64,000 bases of DNA from positions 62,001-126,000 of the forward strand of contig NZ_LNQC01000041.1 of the NCBI RefSeq assembly GCF_001651855.1, in the 5' to 3' direction. The translations under genes were made by a program, and so were the position numbers. Each line of letters begins with the position of its first letter. The stretch's first letter is position 1. This DNA comes from Sinorhizobium americanum (GTDB lineage Bacteria > Pseudomonadota > Alphaproteobacteria > Rhizobiales > Rhizobiaceae). Positions 28,435-36,504 of this stretch are shown piece after piece. Under the pieces are notes generated by a model. It did no database searches and was not told the origin of the DNA. It saw nothing but the letters and a program-made list of their open reading frames with translations.

Positions 28435-29724
28435 CTATTGATCGCGTCGGCGTTGGCCGAAGGTATAGCCCGTTTCGACGCTGGTCTTGCCGAATTTGTC
28501 GCGCAGCTTGTTGATCGCCTCTTCGGCCGCAGCGCGCCTTGTTCCCAGAGGATCGACGAGGTCCGGCGGATCGGCGAAATCGGGGGCGGTGAGATCACTG
28601 ACGCCGATGCCGATCAGCCGGTATTTCGTGCCGTCGACCTCTTTCTCGAGCAGTTGCAGGCCGACCCGGAAGATGCGGTCGGCGAGCCGGGTCGGGCTTT
28701 CGAGGCGCCGGTTGCGGGTGCGGAGCTTGAAGTCCGCCGTCTTGAGTTTCAGGACGACGGTCTGCCCGGCAAGCTCCGACTTGCGCAGCCGCAGCGCAAC
28801 CTGCTCGCTCAAGTGCCTGAGATGCGGAACGAGCTCGTCCGGGCGCGACAGGTCGTCGTTGAAGGTCGTCTCCGAGGAGACGCTCTTCGCCTCGCCGTCG
28901 ATCTCCACGCTGCGCTCGTCCTGCCCGCGGGAAAGGCGATAGAGCCTCTGGCCCATCGAGCCGTAGCGGCGCATCAGGTCCGCTTCCTCCATCGTCTGCA
29001 ATTGCCCGATCGTGCGGATTCCGTCGCGGTCGAGGGTTGCGGCAAAGGCCTTGCCCACGCCCCAGATCAGCGTGACCGGGCGCTCCTTGAGGAAATCAGT
29101 CGCCTCGGCCTGGCCGATGACGGAGAAGCCGCGCGGCTTCTGCAGATCGGAGGCGACCTTGGCGAGAAACTTGCAGTAGGAAAGCCCGACCGAGACGGTG
29201 ATGCCGACCTCCTGCTCGACGCGTCTCGCAAAGCGCGCCAGCGTGCGGGCAGGGGGATCGTGATGCAGCCGCTCGGTGCCGTTCAGGTCCAGGAATGCCT
29301 CATCGATCGAGAGCGGCTGCACGAGCGGCGTCAGTTCGAGCATCATTGCCCTGACCTCGCGCCCGACCCGCGAATACTTCTCCATGTTCGGCTTGATGAC
29401 CACGGCCTCCGGACAGGCCTCGAGTGCCTTGAACATCGGCATGGCCGAGCGGACGCCGTGAATGCGGGCGATGTAGCAGGCCGTCGAGACGACGCCGCGC
29501 TTGCCGCCGCCGATGATCACCGGCTTGTCGGCAAGCTCCGGGTTGTCGCGCTTCTCGACCGAGGCATAGAAGGCGTCGCAGTCGATATGCGCCAAAGTCA
29601 ACCGATAGAGTTCGGCATGACTGAGAAGCCGCGGGCTGCCGCAGGCCAGGCACCGTCGCGCCGGCGCGGCCAGTTCCTTGAGGCAGTCTCGGCAGAAGCC
29701 TGAAAACGGTGCAGCGCTGGTCAT
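28435..29724 (-). CDS. dinB: DNA polymerase IV (Y-family) with N-terminal zinc-ribbon-like extension
   Basis: DinB is an error-prone translesion polymerase. Catalytic motifs are [13 protein letters not shown] (residues 46-58) and [12 protein letters not shown], followed by helix-hairpin-helix and little-finger regions; length is 429 residues. Unlike E. coli DinB it begins with a 40-residue extension holding four cysteines (C11, C14, C25, C28) spaced like a zinc ribbon. A LexA-type box ends only four bases before the ATG at 29724, so SOS control is very likely. The tight spacing means the mRNA may have almost no leader. Confidence 0.93.
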   Translation of the reverse strand: MTSAAPFSGFCRDCLKELAAPARRCLACGSPRLLSHAELYRLTLAHIDCDAFYASVEKRDNPELADKPVIIGGGKRGVVSTACYIARIHGVRSAMPMFKALEACPEAVVIKPNMEKYSRVGREVRAMMLELTPLVQPLSIDEAFLDLNGTERLHHDPPARTLARFARRVEQEVGITVSVGLSYCKFLAKVASDLQKPRGFSVIGQAEATDFLKERPVTLIWGVGKAFAATLDRDGIRTIGQLQTMEEADLMRRYGSMGQRLYRLSRGQDERSVEIDGEAKSVSSETTFNDDLSRPDELVPHLRHLSEQVALRLRKSELAGQTVVLKLKTADFKLRTRNRRLESPTRLADRIFRVGLQLLEKEVDGTKYRLIGIGVSDLTAPDFADPPDLVDPLGTRRAAAEEAINKLRDKFGKTSVETGYTFGQRRRDQ

Positions 29725-29728
29725 GGAG

Positions 29729-29743
29729 GAACAAATGTTGAAC
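29729..29743 (-). promoter_or_regulatory. LexA-type SOS box at dinB
   Basis: On the minus strand this reads GTTC-AACATTT-GTTC, an exact match to the alphaproteobacterial LexA consensus. It lies four bases upstream of the dinB ATG and 53 bp upstream of the divergent acetyltransferase, so it could influence both. dinB is a classical SOS gene, which supports the box and indirectly the other two boxes in this window. Confidence 0.82.
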
Positions 29744-29795
29744 GCGGCGACTTTACGCTCTACCCTGGTGAGTCTCAAGGTGGCGATCGGAGGCC

Positions 29796-30386
29796 ATGGT
29801 GGATATCGCCCTGCAATTTGCGCCGGTGACACGGGATCTCTGGCCGGATTTCGAGATGCTCTTCGGGCCGAAGGGCGCCTATTGCGGCTGCTGGTGCGTT
29901 GCGCTGCGTCTGCCCTACAAGATCCGCGGCACCATGTCGGCCGATGACCGCAAGACGTATATTCGCGAGCGCATCGAAGCCGACCCGCCGCCGGGCATCC
30001 TCGGCTATTGCGAGGGAAGGCCGGTTGCATGGGTCCAGGTCGGGCCTCGCCACGATGTACCGCAATTCAATTCGCCGCGGACGTGCTCGCGGCCGCTCGA
30101 AGAGCGCGAGGCTGAGGACGCGCACGTCTGGGCGATCAGCTGCTTTTTCCTTTCAACGCCCCTGCGCGGCAAGGGATTGAGTCACCGGATGCTCGCCGCC
30201 GCCATCGATCATGCGCGGCGAGGCGGCGCGCACTGTCTCGATGCCTGCCCGATCGACCACACCAAGCAGCCGAAATCGGTCGCGCTCTATATCGGCTCGA
30301 CGTCGATTTTCGATGCGGCCGGTTTCGAGATGGTCGCCTGCCGCAAGGACGGCAGACCGCTGATGCGACTGGACTTGAGGCAATGA
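29796..30386 (+). CDS. GNAT family N-acetyltransferase
   Basis: The 196-residue protein has a GNAT-like core: a beta strand/loop near [11 protein letters not shown], the acetyl-CoA-binding segment [20 protein letters not shown] and a C-terminal strand with [11 protein letters not shown]. An unusual cysteine cluster (GAYCGCWC) lies near residue 28. The substrate is unknown. It starts at 29796 and is divergent from dinB, sharing a 71-bp intergenic region that contains the LexA box. Confidence 0.82.
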   Translation: MVDIALQFAPVTRDLWPDFEMLFGPKGAYCGCWCVALRLPYKIRGTMSADDRKTYIRERIEADPPPGILGYCEGRPVAWVQVGPRHDVPQFNSPRTCSRPLEEREAEDAHVWAISCFFLSTPLRGKGLSHRMLAAAIDHARRGGAHCLDACPIDHTKQPKSVALYIGSTSIFDAAGFEMVACRKDGRPLMRLDLRQ

Positions 30387-30436
30387 CGATGCGTTTCGAA
30401 ATTCTGCCGGCCTGTGGAGCGCCGCCCCCGCGTGCT

Positions 30437-31090
30437 TCAGCCGGGCGTCGTTGCGCCCCAGTGGCTGCGGATCAGCTTTGCCGCTTCGGCCCAGTCCGCG
30501 GCAACATGGATGCCTGCGGGGGGCGGCGGGGCGAGGGCGCGAAACTCCGCGTTCGCCATCAGATTGATGAGGAGAGAGGAGGGCGCGTGCGCCTGCACCG
30601 AATGGAGGTTGTGCAGGATATCGTCGATGAAGACGAGCGGAAGGCGGCGTTCCCCGTGCAAGTGTTTGACGAGCGGTCCCTTCGGCTCCTCGGAGGCAAG
30701 CAGCGGATAGGAAAGGCCGAGAACGTCGAGCAAGGCCCGGCGCACCGGCGCATGACGCGGCGGCATCGCCGTCAGGAAAATGATGTCGGCCTCTTCGGAA
30801 AGCTCCGCCAGGGTTTCCACAGCCCGCGCCGCCGGCGTCTGCCATTGATCCTGGACGGCGAAGAAGGCTTCGAGCAGCGTTTCCGCCGTCGCTTCGCTGA
30901 CCGCCTCGCCGCCCCGCCGATCGATGATATTGCCGGCAAGGCGGAAGGAACGAGGCAGCAACGCGTGTTCACGGGCTTCCAGGAATGCCATGAACGGGGT
31001 CAGAAATTCGAGCACGACCTCGTCGACGTCCGTGACGATCAGTGGTCGTTGTCGCAGAGGAACGTCGCCAGCGGCCGCGAAGGCAGGCAT
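30437..31090 (-). CDS. HAD-like hydrolase family protein
   Basis: The 217-residue product shows a HAD-type layout: DVDEVVLEF near residue 20 for motif I (DxD), a helical cap, FLTAMPPRH for motif II and PLVFIDDILHNL for the acidic motif IV. The substrate is unknown. It is two bases downstream of the DUF3572 gene on the same strand, so the two are an operon. The gene is convergent with the acetyltransferase at 29796-30386. Confidence 0.75.
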   Translation of the reverse strand: MPAFAAAGDVPLRQRPLIVTDVDEVVLEFLTPFMAFLEAREHALLPRSFRLAGNIIDRRGGEAVSEATAETLLEAFFAVQDQWQTPAARAVETLAELSEEADIIFLTAMPPRHAPVRRALLDVLGLSYPLLASEEPKGPLVKHLHGERRLPLVFIDDILHNLHSVQAHAPSSLLINLMANAEFRALAPPPPAGIHVAADWAEAAKLIRSHWGATTPG

Positions 31091-31092
31091 GC

Positions 31093-31362
31093 TCAGTCCT
31101 CAAAGTTCGCCGGGCCTGAAAATGCCTGGTGCGCCCGGACGACCTCCTCGGGCGCAGTCTGCGTTGCCGTGCAGAAGGCCATCAGCGTCGGCTCATGGTC
31201 CATCAGAAAGGCGACGACCCCGCCCATGAAGGCCGGATCCCCTACGGCTTTGCGCAGCGAAGCGGGGTCGGTGCCGGTCAGCGCCAGGAAACGCGACAGC
31301 AGTTCCGGTTCATTGGCGAGCCAGCCGAGGATCGCGATCGCGGTTTCGTCAGCGCTCTTCAT
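31093..31362 (-). CDS. DUF3572 family protein
   Basis: This 89-residue, mostly helical protein has no signal peptide. Its composition and the segments ETAIAILGWLANEPELLSRF and GGVVAFLMDHEPTLMAFC match DUF3572, a small alphaproteobacterial family regularly found next to divK. It starts at 31362, divergent from divK (157 bp between). Function unknown; the neighbourhood hints at a cell-cycle context, but that is inference. Confidence 0.85.
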   Translation of the reverse strand: MKSADETAIAILGWLANEPELLSRFLALTGTDPASLRKAVGDPAFMGGVVAFLMDHEPTLMAFCTATQTAPEEVVRAHQAFSGPANFED

Positions 31363-31518
31363 GCTCTTGAATCTCTTCTCATATGGCGCCCGGAGTTACC
31401 TCTTTTTCAACCAAATATCGTTAGTCTTGCGACCGAGGAAGTGGGTCGAGTCACCGTTCGTGAAGCTTATATCTCTCCAGGGGACTTGCAAGGCGGCGAC
31501 AGACAGTAAGGGATCGAC

Positions 31519-31890
31519 ATGCCCAAACAGGTGATGATTGTTGAGGATAACGAGCTGAACATGAAGCTCTTCCGCGACCTGATTGAGGCGTCTGGCTATC
31601 AGACGATCCAGACGCGAAATGGCATGGAAGCGCTCGAACTGGCGCGCAAGCACCGGCCCGACCTCATTCTCATGGACATCCAGTTGCCGGAGGTTTCAGG
31701 CCTCGAGGTGACGAAATGGCTGAAGGAAGACGACGAGCTCCACGTCATTCCCGTCATCGCGGTAACTGCCTTCGCCATGAAGGGCGACGAGGAGCGCATT
31801 CGCCAGGGCGGATGCGAAGCCTATGTTTCTAAACCGATTTCCGTTCCCAAATTCATTGAAACGATCAAGACATATCTGGGCGATGCCTGA
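31519..31890 (+). CDS. divK: single-domain response regulator DivK
   Basis: DivK is an essential cell-cycle response regulator that signals through DivL/CckA to control CtrA, and is phosphorylated by DivJ and PleC. The 123-residue product is a lone receiver domain. Acidic residues are E9/D10 and the phospho-acceptor is D53 in [10 protein letters not shown], with the conserved Thr/Lys in [12 protein letters not shown] and YVSKPIS. pleD follows after 17 bp, the conserved divK-pleD arrangement. Confidence 0.96.
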   Translation: MPKQVMIVEDNELNMKLFRDLIEASGYQTIQTRNGMEALELARKHRPDLILMDIQLPEVSGLEVTKWLKEDDELHVIPVIAVTAFAMKGDEERIRQGGCEAYVSKPISVPKFIETIKTYLGDA

Positions 31891-31907
31891 TTGCCGGGAA
31901 AGACGAT

Positions 31908-33275
31908 ATGACTGCGCGCATCCTCGTCGTCGATGACGTACCAGCCAATGTGAAGCTTCTGGAGGCGCGCCTCGTCGCCGAGTATTTCGATGTCTTGACG
32001 GCCGGCGACGGACGCTCCGCATTGGCGATCTGCGAGAACACCCCAGTCGACCTTATCCTTCTTGACATCATGATGCCCGACATGGACGGCTTCGAGGTCT
32101 GCGCGAAACTGAAGGAAAACAGCCGCACCGCGCATATTCCCGTGGTCATGGTGACGGCGCTCGACCAACCCTCCGATCGTGTGCGCGGCCTCAAGGCCGG
32201 TGCAGACGATTTCCTCACCAAGCCGGTCAACGATCTCCAGCTGATGTCCCGGGTGAAAAGCCTGGTGCGGCTCAAGAATGTCAGCGACGAATTACGCCTC
32301 AGGGCGCAGACGGCACAGACGATCGGCCTGCAGGAACTTGCCCGCGCCGACCGGCCCGACGAGCCCGGCCACGTGCTCCTCGTCGACGGTCGTGCCTCCT
32401 CGCAGGAGCGGCTGCTGCGCGCCTTGAAGCCGATCGCCGACGTTTCGGTGATCTCCGACCCCCAGGCGGCCCTTTTCGAGGCCGCGGAGAACAGCTTCGA
32501 TCTGGCGATCGTCAACGCCAACTTCGAAGACTACGATCCGCTGCGCCTCTGTTCGCAGTTGCGCTCGCTTGAGAGGACCCGCTTCATACCGATCCTGCTC
32601 GTCACCGAGCAGGGGAGCGAAGAGATGGTCGTTCGTGCCCTCGAGCTCGGGGTAACGGACTACATCATGCGTCCGGTCGATCCCAACGAGCTCGTGGCGC
32701 GCTCGTTGACGCAGATCCGCCGCAAGCACTGCAATGACCGGCTGCGCGCCAGCGTCCAGCAAACGATCGAATTGGCGATCACCGATGATCTCACCGGCCT
32801 TCACAATCGCCGTTACCTCGACAGCCATCTGAAGCTCCTGATCAACCGGGCCAGCGCGCGCGGCCGGCCGCTTTCGATCTGCATCACCGATATCGATCGC
32901 TTCAAACTGGTGAACGACACCTATGGGCACGATGCGGGCGACGAAGTTCTGCGCGAATTTGCCAACCGCGTCCGGGCGACGGTTCGCGGGGCCGATCTCG
33001 CCTGCCGGTTCGGCGGCGAGGAGTTCGTCATCGTCATGCCGGACACGACGCCCGAGATGGCGGCGATTGTCGCCGAGCGGCTTCGCTTGATGGTTGAGGG
33101 ACGCGCCTTCGGGATTTCACAGGGCGAAACGATCCTCAGCGTCACGGCCTCCCTGGGGATCGCCACCCTGCGGCCCGAGGGCGACACGCCCGAAGCCCTG
33201 TTGAAGCGCGCCGACACGGCGCTGTATCAAGCCAAGAACAACGGACGCAACCGGGTCGTCGCGGCGGCCGCGTAA
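31908..33275 (+). CDS. pleD: diguanylate cyclase response regulator PleD
   Basis: PleD makes cyclic di-GMP during the swarmer/stalked-type transition. The 455 residues comprise a receiver domain (phospho-acceptor D53 in LILLDIMMPD), a second degenerate receiver domain (about 150-285) and a C-terminal GGDEF domain. The active-site signature is FGGEEF, with an RxxD inhibitory site (RGAD) just before it. It is in one operon with divK. Confidence 0.95.
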   Translation: MTARILVVDDVPANVKLLEARLVAEYFDVLTAGDGRSALAICENTPVDLILLDIMMPDMDGFEVCAKLKENSRTAHIPVVMVTALDQPSDRVRGLKAGADDFLTKPVNDLQLMSRVKSLVRLKNVSDELRLRAQTAQTIGLQELARADRPDEPGHVLLVDGRASSQERLLRALKPIADVSVISDPQAALFEAAENSFDLAIVNANFEDYDPLRLCSQLRSLERTRFIPILLVTEQGSEEMVVRALELGVTDYIMRPVDPNELVARSLTQIRRKHCNDRLRASVQQTIELAITDDLTGLHNRRYLDSHLKLLINRASARGRPLSICITDIDRFKLVNDTYGHDAGDEVLREFANRVRATVRGADLACRFGGEEFVIVMPDTTPEMAAIVAERLRLMVEGRAFGISQGETILSVTASLGIATLRPEGDTPEALLKRADTALYQAKNNGRNRVVAAAA

Positions 33276-33549
33276 GCCGAATTGGCAAGCGGCGCTCGCC
33301 GGCCGTCTCGAACTTCGCCATTGGGCGTAGAGGAGGCCGGAGCATACGCCCAAACTCAGCTTGCCAACTTACTTATAAGTTGTATCTTTTGCCGCGTCGC
33401 TGGTGCTGGGGCAAGCATTTCCATAGAGCGGCGGGTTCGGATTTGTCCGAATACGAGACAGAATTAACCAAACGCCGAGCAACCCGCTTCGGCGATTAAG
33501 AATTCGTTGATTTTTTTTTATTTTCAAGCAATGCTGATATAAAGGAAGT

Positions 33550-33713
33550 GAGACTTCCACGATCGATCGGTTACCCCATGATGCTCAGGTCCGCCGCATC
33601 TCCTGGGTCGTGGGGTCGGTCGGCTGGCTTCCGACATCCGCGGATTCCTCGTGCCGCAGTCGGAGCCAGCCGACCCCCTTTCAAAACGCCGCCTCAAAAG
33701 AGGCGGCGTTTTT
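33550..33713 (+). ncRNA. candidate trans-acting small RNA (possibly alpha-r9 family)
   Basis: A transcript of about 160 nt is predicted from a TATAAA at 33538-33543 to the strong terminator ending at 33713. It contains a long hairpin whose arms are 33612-33634 (GGGGTCGG...CTGGC) and 33660-33677 (CCAGCCGACCCC), interrupted by a 4-base tandem duplication bulge. Short open frames across it have no convincing ribosome-binding site. From memory the rhizobial alpha-r9 sRNA lies between pleD and rpmG, as here, but I could not verify this. The flanking stretch 33276-33549 shows no gene, only AT-rich sequence and the weak promoter. Confidence 0.65.
33687..33713 (+). terminator. strong intrinsic terminator
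   Basis: A perfect 9-bp GC-rich stem (CGCCGCCTC, loop AAAA, GAGGCGGCG) is followed by TTTTT. It would end the small-RNA candidate on the + strand. The preceding AAAA also allows weak function on the other strand. Confidence 0.88.
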
Positions 33714-33782
33714 CGTTTCCGGTCTAAGGGCGCTCAGTCGCAAACCGTTACGACGTTCTCGGGCATCGACTGCAAGCCAAAG

Positions 33783-33811
33783 AAAAAGCGCCGAACCTTG
33801 CGGCCGGCGCT
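33783..33811 (-). terminator. intrinsic terminator downstream of rpmG
   Basis: Read on the minus strand, a 7-bp stem AGCGCCG/CGGCGCT with an 11-base loop is followed by TTTTC. It begins 24 bp after the rpmG stop and is correctly oriented for it. Confidence 0.72.
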
Positions 33812-33835
33812 CGTCGGTCGAACCGAAACGCGATC

Positions 33836-34003
33836 TTACTTGATCTTCGTTTCCTTGAATTCGACGTGCTTCTTGACGACCGGATCGTACTTCGTCTTCG
33901 TCATCTTTTCCGTCATCGTGCGGCTGTTCTTGGTCGTGACGTAGAAATAGCCCGTGTCGGCCGTCGACAGCAGCTTGATCTTGATGGTGGTAGCTTTCGC
34001 CAT
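33836..34003 (-). CDS. rpmG: 50S ribosomal protein L33
   Basis: The 55-residue basic protein begins [20 protein letters not shown] and continues with YVTTKNSRT, the L33 signature. It is the cysteine-free type, so it does not bind zinc. The stop TAA is at 33836-33838. A terminator follows at 33783-33811. It is encoded downstream of the MFS gene on the same strand with a 95-bp gap, so it may have its own promoter. Confidence 0.96.
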   Translation of the reverse strand: MAKATTIKIKLLSTADTGYFYVTTKNSRTMTEKMTKTKYDPVVKKHVEFKETKIK

Positions 34004-34098
34004 GGTCGTCCTGCCTTTATAGAAAGATGAAAGCCGTGGACAACCGGTTGCGGGCCACGGTCAAGGTTGGCGCGAAACTACAAATCGCGGTCGAAAAG

Positions 34099-35283
34099 TC
34101 AAGGCCGTTTTGGATTCAAAACGATGCGGGCGAGCGAAAGCACGACATAAAGGCCGAAGAAGCCGGCAATGGCCCAGGCAAACCCGTCGTTGCCGGTGAC
34201 ATCCATTGCTGCGCCGATCACCTGCGGTCCGGCTACGGTGCCGACGGCGTAGGAGAACACGAAGGCTGCGTTGGCGGCCGCCAGGTCCGCCCCCTGTAGA
34301 CGGGCGCCAAGATGGCTGAGGCCGACCGTGTAGAGGCCCGAGACGCATCCTCCCCAGAACAGAAGCACAAGCGCCATGAGGAACCAGCTTTCGACCAGCA
34401 TCGGCAGGAACAGCGCACCGACGAGGCCGATCAATGTCAGGGCAGACAGGATCGTCCGCCGATCCTTCACATGATCGGAAAGCATGCCGAGCGGGATCTG
34501 GAAGATGAAGTTGCCGACGCCCATGACGGTCAACAGCAGGGCTGCCTGTGATTCGGTAAAGCCGGCACGCATCCCGAATATCGGGAAGAGCGAGAGGCCA
34601 CCATATTCCACCGCGCCGAAAATGAAGACGGCAGCGGTGGCGGTCGGCACGAGCAATACATAACGCATGAAATGGCGCTTCGGCTTCTCATCGAGTACCG
34701 GGCTTTCGTTGCGCGCTAGAAAGATCGGGATCGCAGAAAGCAGGATGACCCCCGCGCCGACAGTAAAGGGCAGGACGCCCTCGCTGCCCAGGATCGAAAA
34801 GAGCAAAGGACCGCTCGCAAAACCGAGCGAGAGTACGGTGCCGTAGATGCCGAGCACGAAGCCGCGCCTGTTCGGCGGTGCAGTGGCATTGATCCAGAAC
34901 TCAGAGAGGATGAAGAGGACCGTGATCGCACCGTGAAAGACGATTCGGAGCGGAAACCAGAGCCAGAAATTGGTGATGTAGTAGAAGCCGAGCGCGCTTG
35001 CCGATGCCACCACGATTGCCAGCAGCATGGTCGGTGCGACGCCGTGACGATGGGCGAATTTCATCGTGAACGGAGCGGCGGCCATCGATGCGATGCCGGC
35101 CATTGCAGCATTCAGCCCGTTCAGCGTAGGCGCAATGCCGCGCTTCTCCATGATGATGCTCAGCAGGGGAAGCCCCAGACCCATCGCAATGCCGACGGCG
35201 GTGATCGACGCAAGCGCTGCGGCCAGCGAAGGCCAGTGAATTTCGTCAACCGGCGCGGATGTGCCGGACTGCGGCTTCGACAT
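34099..35283 (-). CDS. major facilitator superfamily transporter
   Basis: The 394-residue protein has 12 predicted membrane segments. It has an MFS loop signature between helices 2 and 3 (MKFAHRHGVAPTMLL) and a related one in the second half (GMLSDHVKDRRTIL), resembling the YcaD-like subgroup. The substrate is unknown. It starts 12 bp after the Nudix gene stop, so the two are likely co-transcribed. Confidence 0.88.
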   Translation of the reverse strand: MSKPQSGTSAPVDEIHWPSLAAALASITAVGIAMGLGLPLLSIIMEKRGIAPTLNGLNAAMAGIASMAAAPFTMKFAHRHGVAPTMLLAIVVASASALGFYYITNFWLWFPLRIVFHGAITVLFILSEFWINATAPPNRRGFVLGIYGTVLSLGFASGPLLFSILGSEGVLPFTVGAGVILLSAIPIFLARNESPVLDEKPKRHFMRYVLLVPTATAAVFIFGAVEYGGLSLFPIFGMRAGFTESQAALLLTVMGVGNFIFQIPLGMLSDHVKDRRTILSALTLIGLVGALFLPMLVESWFLMALVLLFWGGCVSGLYTVGLSHLGARLQGADLAAANAAFVFSYAVGTVAGPQVIGAAMDVTGNDGFAWAIAGFFGLYVVLSLARIVLNPKRP

Positions 35284-35295
35284 TCGGCAGGATCC

Positions 35296-36009
35296 CTAGA
35301 GAAGCGTACGAAGAAAGCGCCCGCGGCGCGTGAAGTAGAACGGGATTGCCCGGTCATAAGGAAGCGAAGAATCCGATTCGAGGCCGGTCCTCAGATCCGT
35401 GAGGATGATTGCGGTGATCTCCGGTACTTGGAGAGACGAGACGTCGTTGACATCGATCCACTGCAAATCCTGAAGCTCCCGGCTGTCCAGGACCGCAGAC
35501 GGATCGATCTCGGCTTCATCCGCGAAGATGGCAAAGAAGCGCGTGTCGAACCGCCGCGTTTGTCCCGGCGGCGTGATGGCCCGCGCCATATAGCGCAAGT
35601 TTGTGAGATCGGGAAGAAAGGGAAGGGGAGCACCTGACGGGCTGTGCTGCCGGCCGAGACAGACGCCGGCCTCTTCGAAGAGTTCTCGCGCTGCCGCGAG
35701 CGCCAGCGCCCGGGCGCGTCCGTCGGTGATCGGGCGCCCCTCGCTTGTTGTCAAGGCACGCAGCACGGTCGGATTAAGGTCGCCGGAAAACCCGAGCCGA
35801 TGGTCCATCGGGTCGCGGCGGCCGCCGGGAAAAACGTAGAGATCCGGCATGAAGGCGTGGGCGCTATGGCGCTTGCCCATCAGGACACGTACGCCTTTGC
35901 CGGAGCGATCGAGAAGCATGATCGAAGCCGCGTCCCGCGGTCGGAGCGGTGGGTGCTTGACCGCGCCCGTGTGCGGCTGGGGTGGGCCGCTGCTCCGATT
36001 AGGCTTCAT
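35296..36009 (-). CDS. Nudix hydrolase
   Basis: The 237-residue protein hydrolyses a nucleoside-diphosphate-linked substrate, not identifiable from sequence. The Nudix box core is AAARELFEEAGVCLG near residue 105, with the preceding glycine-containing segment VFPGGRRDPMD. The start at 36009 overlaps the stop of the DUF983 gene (ATGA), indicating translational coupling. Confidence 0.9.
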   Translation of the reverse strand: MKPNRSSGPPQPHTGAVKHPPLRPRDAASIMLLDRSGKGVRVLMGKRHSAHAFMPDLYVFPGGRRDPMDHRLGFSGDLNPTVLRALTTSEGRPITDGRARALALAAARELFEEAGVCLGRQHSPSGAPLPFLPDLTNLRYMARAITPPGQTRRFDTRFFAIFADEAEIDPSAVLDSRELQDLQWIDVNDVSSLQVPEITAIILTDLRTGLESDSSLPYDRAIPFYFTRRGRFLRTLL

Positions 36010-36461
36010 GCCGAGGGATCCCGCGGCGGCAGGATGTCTTCCGGCCGGTCTTCGTGGCCGCCGAAGCCGTGCATCTTGAGAGCCCATTGCAAGCCGATGA
36101 CCGCGCCCTTGACCGGCTGCATCAAAGCGAGTGCGCTGACGAGCGTCACCGGCGCCCACAGCGCCAGGTGCTGCCAGGTGGAGAGGGGTAGGACGAGATC
36201 GGTCATCATATAGCCGCCGAGCACCACATGGCCGACGATCGTCACGACGATATAGGGCGGAAAGTCGTCGGCACGGTGATGGTCCATGCGTTCGCCGCAG
36301 GCGGCGCATGCATCCACGGACTTTACGAAGCCTCGAAACAGCCGGCCTTGGCCGCAGGCTGGGCACTTCCCGAGAAAGCCGCGCTTCATCGAGCGGCCGA
36401 CCGGCCGCTCCTCCCGCTGCTCCCCGCCCAGTTGGAGCTTGTCCGTTGCCATTGCTTTCAT
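36006..36461 (-). CDS. DUF983 family zinc-ribbon membrane protein
   Basis: The roughly 151-residue product has two CxxC pairs (KCPACGQG and ACAACGER) forming a likely zinc ribbon near the N-terminus. Two membrane segments follow (IVVTIVGHVVLGGYMM and LALWAPVTLVSALALM), matching DUF983. The ATG at 36461 has AAGGA six bases upstream; a TTG at 36467 is an alternative. It lies 43 bp after rnr and overlaps the Nudix gene. Function unknown. Confidence 0.88.
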   Translation of the reverse strand: MKAMATDKLQLGGEQREERPVGRSMKRGFLGKCPACGQGRLFRGFVKSVDACAACGERMDHHRADDFPPYIVVTIVGHVVLGGYMMTDLVLPLSTWQHLALWAPVTLVSALALMQPVKGAVIGLQWALKMHGFGGHEDRPEDILPPRDPSA

Positions 36462-36504
36462 GCCCAATCCTTATCGAACGAGGGCCGCGCACCGGTCGCT
36501 GGCG

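Noticed and set aside
30383..31534. A 383-codon + strand frame opposite the HAD-like and DUF3572 genes
   Set aside because: It is antisense to two family-like genes and shows no recognisable domain.
33610..33944. Short + strand frames between pleD and rpmG (77 and 97 codons)
   Set aside because: They overlap the hairpin and terminator of the small-RNA candidate and the antisense of rpmG, and they have Ser/Arg-rich shadow-like composition.
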